Origin: CAZWCX01 sp964632945
GTDB lineage: Bacteria; Planctomycetota; MHYJ01; WSZJ01; CAZWCX01
Direction: 5' to 3'
DNA length: 49,354 bases
Assembly: GCA_964632945.1 (NCBI GenBank)
Contig: CAZWCX010000047.1
Coordinates: 1 to 49,354 of the forward strand
Shown: piece by piece, positions 42,485 through 49,354 of the stretch
How the letters are laid out: the number at the start of each line of letters is the position of its first letter
How positions within the stretch are numbered: position 1 is the first letter of the stretch
The notes under the pieces: generated by a model
What the model was told of the DNA's origin: nothing
The model's input: the letters and a program-made list of their open reading frames with translations, nothing else
Database searches by the model: none
Made by a program: the position numbers and the translations under genes

Positions 42485-43933
42485 CTACTCGTCCCACTCC
42501 GCCTGCACCCGCCTCGCTTCCCGGACTCCCGAGAGGAACGCGCCGTGCACGGTGGCAAAGTGGTCCCGGATCGTCGCCTCGCCCGCGAATCGGAGCGACC
42601 CCACCGGTTCCGCCATCACATCGTATTCGGCGGCCGTCACGCCCTTCGGAACATACGAATAGCAGCCGCGCGAGAAGGCATCCCCCCACCAGCGGCTGAA
42701 GCGCACCCCGTCCGGCTCCGGGATCCCCGGCCCGAAGATCCGCCGCAGCACGCCCATCATGGCCTCCGCCACTTCGTCGTCCTCGAGTCGCTCCAACCGG
42801 CGGGCGAATTCCGCCGCGACGAAACCTACGAGGATCGGCTTGCCGGTCAGGCGGTGCAGGTTGAGGAATTCGGGGAACTCCCCGTGCGTTTCGGAGGCGT
42901 AGCCGAACTTCGTCTCGGCGGGCCAGAAGACGCGCGGGAAACGCAGGACCACCTTGTCGAGGGCGCCCATCTCCAGTCGCTCGATCGCGCGCCGCTTGCG
43001 CTTCGGCAAGGGGGGATCGAACTCGACTTCCCCCCCCTTCAGCACACCCAGCGGAAGCGTGACGATCGCACCGTCGGCCTCGAAGTCGCCCTGGCCGGTC
43101 CGGATCCGCACGCCGTCGTCTCCGTGTTCGATCCGGCGGACCATCTGCCCGAAGCGGACGTCCAGTCCGCGGGCGAGATGCTCCACCAGGGCGGCATAGC
43201 CGCCGGGCAACAGGAGATCGTCCCCATCAAAGCCGACGTCATTGGCTCCATGCCACAGGGAGAGCCGCGCGGCGTCCGCGCCCGACTCGGTTTCGATCCC
43301 CGCAAGGAAAGCCTGGAGGACCCGGCCGATCCGGCCCGCAGGCCAGTCTCCCCCCAGTGCGGCTTGCACGGCCTCCCGGACCGACAGGTCGCCCCCCGAC
43401 TCCTCCGCAATGCGCTCGACGTTTTCGAGCAGGGTCTCCAGCCCCTTTTCGAGTTCCTCCCCTTCCGCATCCGCCAGCTCCGTCCCGTCCGCGTCGTAGT
43501 AGCGCCAGTCGTCTTCGTCCACGACCGTCCGCGCGCCGCAATCGCGCGCCAGCGACGTGATCGGATTGCCCTTGGAAGTCTCGATCCAGGAGGCGCCCAG
43601 GTCCACCGCGCACCCGAGCGAAGGATCGGTCCAGATCCGCCCGCCGAGGCGCATGCGCGCCTCCAGGACGGTGACCGCGAAGCCGCCCGCTTGCAGCTCG
43701 CGCGCGGCCGCCAGTCCGGCCATGCCCGCGCCGAGGACCAGCGCCCGCCCCCGCGGCTCGCGGCCGGAGGCCTGGGCCTCGCGTCGCATCCACGAGGGCA
43801 GCAGGATCGCGGTCATCGCGGCCAGTTGCAGGAATCCCCGCCGGCTCACCCCGGTCCGGCGCGGCCGATCCGGAGAATATCCTTGGCCGCCGCGCATCCG
43901 GCGCTTCCGTTTGCCCCGCGAGTCGAAATACAT
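42485..43933 (-). CDS. Tat-exported FAD-dependent amine oxidase
   Basis: A flavin amine oxidase of 482 residues. The N-terminus has the twin-arginine signal SRRGFLQLAAM (RR at 31-32), so it is folded with FAD before export. The dinucleotide motif is GAGMAG (68-73) with E91 and the following RLGGRIWTD. The C-terminal FAD segment reads GSLRFAGEATIRDHFATVHGAFLSG. The layout matches polyamine/monoamine oxidases; the substrate is unknown. GGGAGG lies 5 nt before the ATG. It is 337 nt downstream of the MshEN-like gene on the same strand. Confidence 0.87.
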   Translation of the reverse strand: MYFDSRGKRKRRMRGGQGYSPDRPRRTGVSRRGFLQLAAMTAILLPSWMRREAQASGREPRGRALVLGAGMAGLAAARELQAGGFAVTVLEARMRLGGRIWTDPSLGCAVDLGASWIETSKGNPITSLARDCGARTVVDEDDWRYYDADGTELADAEGEELEKGLETLLENVERIAEESGGDLSVREAVQAALGGDWPAGRIGRVLQAFLAGIETESGADAARLSLWHGANDVGFDGDDLLLPGGYAALVEHLARGLDVRFGQMVRRIEHGDDGVRIRTGQGDFEADGAIVTLPLGVLKGGEVEFDPPLPKRKRRAIERLEMGALDKVVLRFPRVFWPAETKFGYASETHGEFPEFLNLHRLTGKPILVGFVAAEFARRLERLEDDEVAEAMMGVLRRIFGPGIPEPDGVRFSRWWGDAFSRGCYSYVPKGVTAAEYDVMAEPVGSLRFAGEATIRDHFATVHGAFLSGVREARRVQAEWDE

Positions 43934-44270
43934 CCCGGCCTCCCATCCCGCGATCGCGCGCGGACTCGTTCCGCCCGGCGCCTCCGCCCCCCCGACGTCC
44001 GCACCCGATCGAAGGCGCGGCGCCGTTGAGACCCGGCGTCCGGGAAACCCTTACCAGGAATCCGCCTCCGCTGCCGCCGCCGTCGACCTCGCCCCGGCCG
44101 GCGCCGGCCACCCCCATGCGCTGGGCGCACACCGACGTTCGCGCGGTCACCTGCAGCAGGCGTCCGTCCGCGGCGACGCGGACCACCTCCTCCGCGGGGC
44201 CGCGCCCGGGGATCGCGGGCGACGGGGAGGAACGGGACCGGGGGCGCCGCGGCGCGGGTCGCCGCAGAGA
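43934..44270. other. Intergenic region without visible features
   Basis: GC-rich sequence between two minus-strand genes. I found no credible promoter, terminator with T-tract, or coding frame beyond chance. Confidence 0.5.
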
Positions 44271-45167
44271 TCAGGACTTCCCCGACGCCTTCGTCCCTTC
44301 GCCCTCGGACGGGGGCTTCCGTTTGAGCAATTCCGGCGGCACGATCATCTCGGGCATCGTCGAAATGGCGTCCTGGCCGGCCGGGGGGGCGGAATCCTGG
44401 CCGGGAGGCGGCGCGGGTGCGAACGAGGCCGGCGTCTTGCCCTTGAGCAACTCCGGCGGCACGATCATCTCGGGCATCGTCGATATGGCGTCCTGGCCGG
44501 CCGGGGGGGCCGGGTCCCTGGTTGGAACCGACGGCGGCGCGAACGTGGCCGGGGTGCCGCGCCCGGAACGAACCCAGGCCGCCGCGGGCTCGTCCAGCGT
44601 GGGAATCTCGTCCTGCGCACTCCGCGGCTTGCCGGACGGCGGCGGGGGCGGAGGCAAGACCGGAGCCGGTCGGGCCGCGGGCGACGGGGCCACCGGTGGG
44701 GCGGGGCGGGCCGCCGACGGAGGCGCCGGACGCGCGGCGGCGGCGGCCTTCTCCTTCGCCTTCTCCTGTTCCATTTCCTGCAGGACCGCACGCATCTGCT
44801 GCCGGTCGATCGCACCCATCTGGATCAACAGGTCGCCCAACATCTTGACCGGATCGCCCGCTCGGTGTTGCGCGGCCTGGCGGTCCATGGCGGCGCGGAC
44901 GTGGCGGTCGGTTGCGTACGCCTTGCCCACGGCGATGCGTCCGAATCGTGTCGCGTCGTCGCGCACTCCCTCGTACTCCAACGCGGCGAGCGCGAGCGCG
45001 TCCGCCTTGCGAAGCAGTCCGCGCGCCATCAGGAGCTCGCGCAGGCGTACCTCGACGCCTTGGCGCGACAGCTTCTTCCAGTGTTCGATGACGCCGTCGA
45101 GCTGGACCTGCGTGATGTAGTTCTTCTGCACCGCCAAGTGGGCGAACGGCAGATCGGGGATCTCCAT
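44271..45167 (-). CDS. MshEN/GspE-N-like protein with proline-rich repeat tail
   Basis: A 298-residue protein without signal sequence. Residues about 6-68 and 74-135 are two copies of a helical module (FAHLAVQKNYITQVQLDGVI and FGRIAVGKAYATDRHVRAAM, each followed by a LxxLLxxxG segment). It resembles the N-terminal domain of type II secretion ATPases, which in related proteins binds cyclic di-GMP; that binding is not evident here. One copy of a similar module opens kinase A. The second half is Pro/Ala-rich and holds two copies of a 22-residue unit containing AISTMPEMIVPPELLK. No ATPase domain follows. It is likely a signalling or scaffold protein. Strong promoter and GGAGGAGAGG ribosome site. 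Confidence 0.68.
   Translation of the reverse strand: MEIPDLPFAHLAVQKNYITQVQLDGVIEHWKKLSRQGVEVRLRELLMARGLLRKADALALAALEYEGVRDDATRFGRIAVGKAYATDRHVRAAMDRQAAQHRAGDPVKMLGDLLIQMGAIDRQQMRAVLQEMEQEKAKEKAAAAARPAPPSAARPAPPVAPSPAARPAPVLPPPPPPSGKPRSAQDEIPTLDEPAAAWVRSGRGTPATFAPPSVPTRDPAPPAGQDAISTMPEMIVPPELLKGKTPASFAPAPPPGQDSAPPAGQDAISTMPEMIVPPELLKRKPPSEGEGTKASGKS
44325..44510. repeat. Two 66-bp direct repeats inside the MshEN-like gene
   Basis: Copies at 44325-44390 and 44445-44510 differ at only two positions, one of them synonymous. They encode the repeated 22-residue unit, and their period is 120 bp. Such similarity suggests recent duplication or gene conversion. Confidence 0.85.
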
Positions 45168-45193
45168 CCTCTCCTCCGAGACTGGGTTCTGCC

Positions 45194-45222
45194 GTGATAG
45201 CCGATCCGTGCCGCAGAGTCAA
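45194..45222 (-). promoter_or_regulatory. Sigma70-type promoter of the MshEN-like gene
   Basis: Minus strand TTGACT (45222-45217), 17-nt spacer, TATCAC (45199-45194). The leader is about 20 nt. Confidence 0.65.
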
Positions 45223-45293
45223 CGCCGACCGGATCGGGGCGTTCCGGGGGCCGGTGGGCCTGGGGCCGCAGGGTGCGCGGCGGCGCTCGGACA

Positions 45294-45322
45294 TGGACGC
45301 CGCGGCCGTCGCCGCGTATGCT
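45294..45322 (+). promoter_or_regulatory. Candidate promoter of the yaiI-type gene
   Basis: TGGACG (45294-45299), 17-nt spacer, TATGCT (45317-45322); start near 45329, about 20 nt before ATG 45349. Confidence 0.5.
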
Positions 45323-45348
45323 GGTGCGGCTTGCGCGGAGAACTCCCG

Positions 45349-45810
45349 ATGACCGTCCTCTACGTCGATGCCGATGCCTGTCCCGTGAAGGACGAGATCT
45401 TCCGGGTCGCGCGCCGGCATGGCCTCAAGGCGCGGGTGGTGGCCAACGCCCTCCTCCGCGTCCCCGAGGACTGCGCCGAGTGCGTGGTGGTGAGCGGCGA
45501 CTTCGACGCCGCCGACGACTGGATCGCCGAGCGCGCGGGCCGGGGGGACGTCCTCGTCACCGCCGACCTGCCGCTGGCGGATCGTTGTCTGAAAAACGGC
45601 GCGCGCGTACTCACCGCCAAGGGGAAAGAGTTCACCCTCGACTCCATCGCCGGCGCGCTCGCCTCGCGGCAATTGATGGAGCAGCTGCGCCAGATGGGCC
45701 AACCGACCGGCGGCCCCGCTCCGTTCGGCCCCAAGGACCGCTCGCGATTCCTCGAGGCCCTGGAGCGCGTGCTCCAGGCCGCCAAGCGGGAGGCGGGGGC
45801 GCCGCCCTGA
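45349..45810 (+). CDS. yaiI: YaiI/YqxD family protein (UPF0178)
   Basis: A 153-residue protein with the UPF0178 signature YVDADACPVKDEIFRVA at the N-terminus, then VVSGDFDAADDWIAER, LVTADLPLADRC and the closing GGPAPFGPKDRSRFLEALER. The acidic residues at the N-terminal DADACPVK motif and in the TADLPLA segment resemble a PIN/NYN-type nuclease active site, so metal-dependent nuclease activity is plausible, but the family is uncharacterised. Length is typical. GGAG lies about 9 nt before the ATG. Divergent from the MshEN-like gene. Confidence 0.9.
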   Translation: MTVLYVDADACPVKDEIFRVARRHGLKARVVANALLRVPEDCAECVVVSGDFDAADDWIAERAGRGDVLVTADLPLADRCLKNGARVLTAKGKEFTLDSIAGALASRQLMEQLRQMGQPTGGPAPFGPKDRSRFLEALERVLQAAKREAGAPP

Positions 45811-45856
45811 GCCACGGCGGCGCCCCGCGTCCGCCTCCGCGCGCCACCCGGCCGGA

Positions 45857-47221
45857 TCATCCCTCCCGACCCGGTCGAGACGGGCCATGCCCGGCCGGGG
45901 AGCCGGTGGCCGGCGCAACGTCCCGGGACCCGGTCGGCCCGGACGGCGCGGGGCGCGGTTCCCGCAGCGCCGCCGGGGCCTGGAATACGCAGTCCGACCA
46001 CCGCACCCCGGTCTCGGGGTGTCGCAACGTCCGCTTGAGCACGAAATCGAAGAGCAGCGGGTTGTAATCGTAGATCTCGTTCAGCGCTTCCCGTTCGGTC
46101 CAGGTGATGTACCCGAGCCAGGCCAGGCGACGCGTGCGCACCAGGGTGTTGACCGCCGGGATCGGATAGTCGCTGCCGTTCACCAGCCGCGGATGCAGAT
46201 CGGGCCGCTCGAGCAACCGCCGGAGCGGGTCGCGGCCGCCGGGAAGGCCGATGCGGTTGAAGACGGTCAGGGCGGAGATCTCGCCGTACAGCCGACCTTG
46301 GTAGCGCGCGTCGTCGAGCAGTCGGACAAAGAGGTCGAACGCCGGGACACGGGTCCCCGGGCGCGCGGGATCGGCGGCCGTCCCGTATCCCGCGCAATGG
46401 GCGGCGATCACCGTGACCCCAAAGTCCAGCGGCAGGCGCAGCTTCATCGGGTTCCCCAACTCCTGGTCCGCGCGCGCGGCCGACAGCGCCTGTTCGTCGC
46501 CGGTGTGCGTGAGCAATACCATGCCTTCGGCGGCCATCGCCCGGTAGAAGGCCTCCACGCGCGTCCGGAGTCCCGCGTCGGTCGGGCACGGATCGATGTT
46601 CTGGGAGTTCGGCAACCACTTCACGAACCGCGCGGGCGGACTCGACCGGGCCCAGCGACGCAGTTCCTCGACCGCGTCCGCCCGGTACGGGTGAACCGAG
46701 ATCACCGGCACGAACAGGTCCGGATGTCGGCGCGCGAGGTCCATGACGCTTTCGTTCGCGACATGGAAGTCGGTCCGCTCCGCGTCGACCGACCCGTCTT
46801 CGTGACGGGCCTGGTCGAACGCGAGCAGATGGAGGCGTCCAGCGGCCGGGAGATGGCGGGCCAACCGAATCAGGCGATCCGGATATTGGAGGTCGGCACG
46901 GTCGAGGTCCTCGACGCCGGCCGCGCTCATCAGCACCTGGAACTTGATCCGGCGATACGGATTCAGCCAGGAGAGGGCATCCGACCGAACGTAGTTGGGC
47001 GACCCCGGAGCGGCCCCGAAGGCATGGACGTGGAAGTCGCGCAGCCGGGCGGGATCGAGTCCGTCGTAGGCGCGGCGCACGAGGTCTTTCGCCCGCGCGC
47101 TCAGGCCGGCCTCCATTTCCTCCGGTTGGCGGTCCCACGCCCCGCCCAGGCGATGGACGAACGCCGAGCAGCCGGTAACGCAAACGCAGAGCGCCAGCGC
47201 CGCGCAGGCCAGGCGGGTCAT
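45857..47221 (-). CDS. Lipoprotein amidohydrolase (amidohydrolase-2 type)
   Basis: A 454-residue metal-dependent hydrolase of the TIM-barrel amidohydrolase superfamily. It begins with a lipoprotein signal (MTRLACAALALCVCVTGC, lipid-bearing Cys18). Metal-site features appear in order: DFHVHAFG, a central HPYRAD, LTHTGD, AHCAGYGT and NGSDYP, where the final Asp is the expected catalytic base. The last 50 residues are Pro/Ala/Gly-rich. Substrate unknown. I start at ATG 47221 (CGGAGA about 8 nt upstream); ATG 47269 would overlap the moxR stop as ATGA and add 16 mostly basic residues, and is equally possible. It follows moxR closely on the same strand. Confidence 0.8.
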   Translation of the reverse strand: MTRLACAALALCVCVTGCSAFVHRLGGAWDRQPEEMEAGLSARAKDLVRRAYDGLDPARLRDFHVHAFGAAPGSPNYVRSDALSWLNPYRRIKFQVLMSAAGVEDLDRADLQYPDRLIRLARHLPAAGRLHLLAFDQARHEDGSVDAERTDFHVANESVMDLARRHPDLFVPVISVHPYRADAVEELRRWARSSPPARFVKWLPNSQNIDPCPTDAGLRTRVEAFYRAMAAEGMVLLTHTGDEQALSAARADQELGNPMKLRLPLDFGVTVIAAHCAGYGTAADPARPGTRVPAFDLFVRLLDDARYQGRLYGEISALTVFNRIGLPGGRDPLRRLLERPDLHPRLVNGSDYPIPAVNTLVRTRRLAWLGYITWTEREALNEIYDYNPLLFDFVLKRTLRHPETGVRWSDCVFQAPAALREPRPAPSGPTGSRDVAPATGSPAGHGPSRPGREG

Positions 47222-47265
47222 TGCCGATCTCCGGCGCTCGCGCGCCGCCGTCGCGGGTCGAACCC

Positions 47266-48204
47266 TCATCGCGGCACCGGCGTCTTCGCCAGCGCCTCCT
47301 CGACGAGGCTCGCCCCGGTGACGCCCGCATATTTCGCCTTCGTGTCCGGCACGAGCCGGTGCGCCAACACCGGACCCGCGAGGGCGCGCACGTCCTCGGG
47401 CAAGACATGATCCCGCCCCTCCACCCGCGCGCGCGCCTGCGCGGTGCGATAGAGCGCCAGCGACCCGCGCGGGGAGATCCCCAGCCGCAGCCGGGCGTCC
47501 CCGCGCAACGCCTCGACCAGGCGTACCACGTACTCCGCCACCGCGCGGTCCACCCGCACCGACTTGACCTCGTCCATGCGGGCGAGCACCTCCTCGCACG
47601 GAATCACCGGCTGGAGGTCGTCCAGGGGGTGCCGGTCGTTCTGGCCGTAGAGGATCTCGAGCTCGCTGGCGAAATCCGGATACCCCAGCGACACGCAGGC
47701 CGTGAAACGGTCGAGTTGCGCCTCCGGAAGCGGGTAGGTGCCCTGGAAGTCCCCCGGATTCTGCGTCGCAATGACGAAGAACGGCCGCGGCATTTCCCGC
47801 CGTTGCCCGTCCACGGTGACCTGCCGTTCGCTCATCACCTCGAGCAGCGCCGACTGCGTGCGCGGCGACGTCCGGTTGATCTCGTCGGCGAGCAGAACAT
47901 TGGTGAAGACCGGCCCCTCGCGGAACACGAACGATCCGTCCTTGGGATTGTAGAAGGCGCTGCCGGTGATGTCGGCCGGGAGCAGGTCCGGCGTGAACTG
48001 GATGCGCCGAAAGGCGCCGTCGATGGAGCGGGCCAACGCTTTGGCGAGCGTGGTCTTCCCGGTCCCGGGGACGTCCTCGAGCAGGGTGTGGCCGCCGGCC
48101 AGGAGCGACGTGAGCACGAGCCGGAGGCTTCCGGGCTTGCCGCGGATGACGGACGAAAGGTTGGACTCGAGCCGGGAGAAGGCGCGGGCAAATTCGACGC
48201 TCAT
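47266..48204 (-). CDS. MoxR-family AAA+ ATPase
   Basis: A 312-residue AAA+ chaperone of the MoxR class, which typically matures or inserts metal into partner proteins. Walker A is VPGTGKTT (45-52), Walker B VLLADEIN (D107, E108), sensor 1 is N149 in IATQNPG, and ISPRGSL near 235 is the usual sensor 2 region. MoxR genes usually sit with DUF58 and VWA-domain genes; here the next gene is a lipoprotein amidohydrolase and none of the usual partners is in the window. Upstream lies only the decayed right end. Confidence 0.92.
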   Translation of the reverse strand: MSVEFARAFSRLESNLSSVIRGKPGSLRLVLTSLLAGGHTLLEDVPGTGKTTLAKALARSIDGAFRRIQFTPDLLPADITGSAFYNPKDGSFVFREGPVFTNVLLADEINRTSPRTQSALLEVMSERQVTVDGQRREMPRPFFVIATQNPGDFQGTYPLPEAQLDRFTACVSLGYPDFASELEILYGQNDRHPLDDLQPVIPCEEVLARMDEVKSVRVDRAVAEYVVRLVEALRGDARLRLGISPRGSLALYRTAQARARVEGRDHVLPEDVRALAGPVLAHRLVPDTKAKYAGVTGASLVEEALAKTPVPR

Positions 48205-48357
48205 CGGGTCGCTCCAGGGGGATCGGCGTTCCGGGACTTCTCAAAGAGTGTGAAGCGCGGCCGCGGTCACGGGCGAGCGCCCGCTACGCGGACCGGCCCC
48301 ACGCCGCGGGTGCGCAGATCCTCGCACACGATCGACGTCCCGGCAAGCCCATCGCGA

Positions 48358-48945
48358 CCGAATCCTCCGTCGCATCGCGCGGTCATCGCCCAGCGCGACG
48401 GGATCGATGCGGGTCTCGTCTGCGTCCTGTCATGCGTCGAACCCTGCATCCGGTACGACGTCTTCCGCAATCGCGCCGCCCAACGTCTCGAACCCCTCTT
48501 CCGGCGGCGCAAGCGCCTGCACCTCTACCCCCACTTCGTGGATCCCGTGTCCGGCTTCATGAACGCGCGCATCCAGACCTGGTTTCCCTTCCCAGTCCAG
48601 GTGTTCCTCCACGGGCGCGAATGGGCGGGCGACCCGGCGTTCTAGAGTCTTGCGGCCCTCGGGGCCATGTACCCGCGCCTGCTCGACCATGCCATCCCCG
48701 AATTCGGCAGCAGCGACGTCACGCGCTTCCTCGGTCGCAAAATCCCCGGCGCGTTCCGCGGCGAGATCGCGAGCGACTTCAAGGACCGTCCCGAGCATCT
48801 GCGCGTCAAGCTTCGCGTCGGCGCGAACTCCCTTGGGAGCGACGACAAGGCCGTCAGCCTCGTGCGGATCGAGAGCACGATCCATGACACACGCGGATTC
48901 CCGTGCTACCGGCGCATGGAAGGGGATCCCACCGGCCCGCGGCGT
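48358..48945 (+). pseudogene. Truncated, stop-interrupted fragment of a repeated hypothetical protein family
   Basis: A single frame encodes two blocks that I recognise, from memory, as parts of a larger uncharacterised protein common in planctomycete and environmental genomes. Block 1 has RDGIDAGLVCVLSCVEPC and MNARIQTWFPFPVQV, ending HGREW. Block 2 has YPRLLDHAIPEFGSSDVTRF, RPEHLRVKLRVGANS and RIESTIHD. Between them the frame meets TAG (48643-48645), and about 100 residues expected between two EW motifs are missing, as if deleted by recombination. The N-terminal and C-terminal parts are absent, and no start or ribosome site is seen. Similarity stops near 48940, where the RHS fragment begins. 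Confidence 0.6.
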
Positions 48946-49354
48946 CGATCACCACGACGAGGTCGCCGGTGCTGTCGTACCTCTTCTGCGCGACGAGGCC
49001 GAGCCCGCCCGGGTCCTCGGTCACCTGCGGGTTCCGGTTCCGCACGTCCCAGGCGCAACCCGTGGTCCGGGTCTCCGCCGATTGGGGGAACTGGTTGTAC
49101 TCGGTCTCCGCCCGCGGGAGCACGTTCCCATTCGCGTCGAGCGTGAGGACCCCCTGGTTCCCCACCGAGCCGCCGAGCCGGCGGAGTTTACGTCCAGCGG
49201 CATCCCTCGCCGGCGAAGAAGATCGCGTCGCTTTCGCCCGCGTCGCCGGTGAAGTCGATGCCGAGGTTGAGCGAGTGGTCCCAGCCGAACCCGAGCGGCC
49301 CGTCGACCGAGGCCCCGCTGCGGTAGGTGGCGACGAACGCGAAGGGGAAGCCGA
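48936..49354 (-). pseudogene. RHS/YD-repeat protein fragment, frameshifted and truncated
   Basis: Entering from beyond the window edge, the minus strand encodes GFPFAFVATYRSG, GPLGFGWDHSLNLGIDF and FFAGEGCRWT, matching the region before the repeats in RHS proteins. The frame then hits TAA (near 49190). In the next frame it continues with LTLDANGNVL, AQKRYDSTGDLVVVIDAAGR (a YD repeat), and ends at the junction near 48940. One frameshift and loss of the repeats and the C-terminal part mark it as decayed. RHS proteins are normally over 1,000 residues and often deliver toxins; nothing of the toxin end remains here. Confidence 0.65.

Noticed and set aside
44325..44510. Direct repeats considered as a CRISPR-like array
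   Set aside because: Only two units, both in frame within a coding sequence and with no cas genes.

Overview
The window is GC-rich (about 70%) bacterial chromosome, densely packed with protein genes. I see no rRNA, tRNA or CRISPR array. It most resembles a member of the Planctomycetota. The evidence is three giant Ser/Thr kinases with zinc-ribbon N-termini and TPR tails, a planctomycete-type ClpS ending in a GSMSAEVEPAE-like tail, a secreted HEAT-type protein with an RWMTEEEY motif, and SpoIIM, Yip1, MoxR and MshEN-like proteins. This is inference from family content; there is no marker RNA to confirm it. Sigma70-type promoters of the form TTGnnn-17/18-TAnnnT are unusually easy to read and fix several start sites.

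Layout. 0.2-3.7 kb: a MacB/LolCDE-type ABC ATPase and permease, translationally coupled to an RsmB-type rRNA m5C methyltransferase. 3.7-7.2 kb: kinase A with its own promoter. 7.3-8.6 kb: a UDP-sugar pyrophosphorylase. 8.6-18.6 kb, minus strand: one long operon reading Yip1 membrane protein, HlyD/MacA adaptor, MacB-type ATPase, MacB-type permease, kinase B, second RNA m5C methyltransferase. 18.7-19.4 kb: a SpoIIM-family membrane protein.

19.5-21.4 kb is an AT-richer island unlike its surroundings. It holds two paralogous 69-residue hydrophobic proteins in what looks like a tandemly duplicated cassette of about 1.1 kb. Each copy has a strong ribosome site, a rho-independent terminator about 40 nt after the stop, and a 21-nt palindromic motif about 350 nt upstream. 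A 10-N assembly gap with low-quality, self-repeating flanks lies between them. This is the least explained part of the window.

21.7-29.2 kb, minus strand: PurD with a secreted HEAT-like protein; an operon of an SCP2-like protein, an FAD-linked oxidase and a D-cysteine desulfhydrase/ACC-deaminase-like PLP enzyme; a DUF3592-type membrane protein; and an exported protein with CxxC pairs. 29.8-33.9 kb, plus strand: L-serine dehydratase from an apparently leaderless mRNA, then molybdate transport encoded as a ModA-ModB fusion plus ModC. 33.9-39 kb: ClpS, a sterol desaturase/fatty-acid hydroxylase family protein, a possible small membrane peptide, a SAM methyltransferase, a six-bladed PD40 protein and an exported alpha/beta hydrolase. 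39.2-42.5 kb: kinase C. 42.5-48.2 kb: a Tat-exported amine oxidase, an MshEN-like protein with a tandem repeat, a YaiI/UPF0178 protein, a lipoprotein amidohydrolase and MoxR. The right end (48.36-49.35 kb) is decayed: a truncated, stop-interrupted fragment of a repeated protein family abuts a frameshifted RHS/YD-repeat fragment.

Common threads are membrane and envelope transport (two MacB-type modules and the molybdate importer), kinase-TPR signalling, and frequent ATGA stop/start overlaps that couple neighbouring genes. Both MacB-type modules end in an RNA m5C methyltransferase gene.
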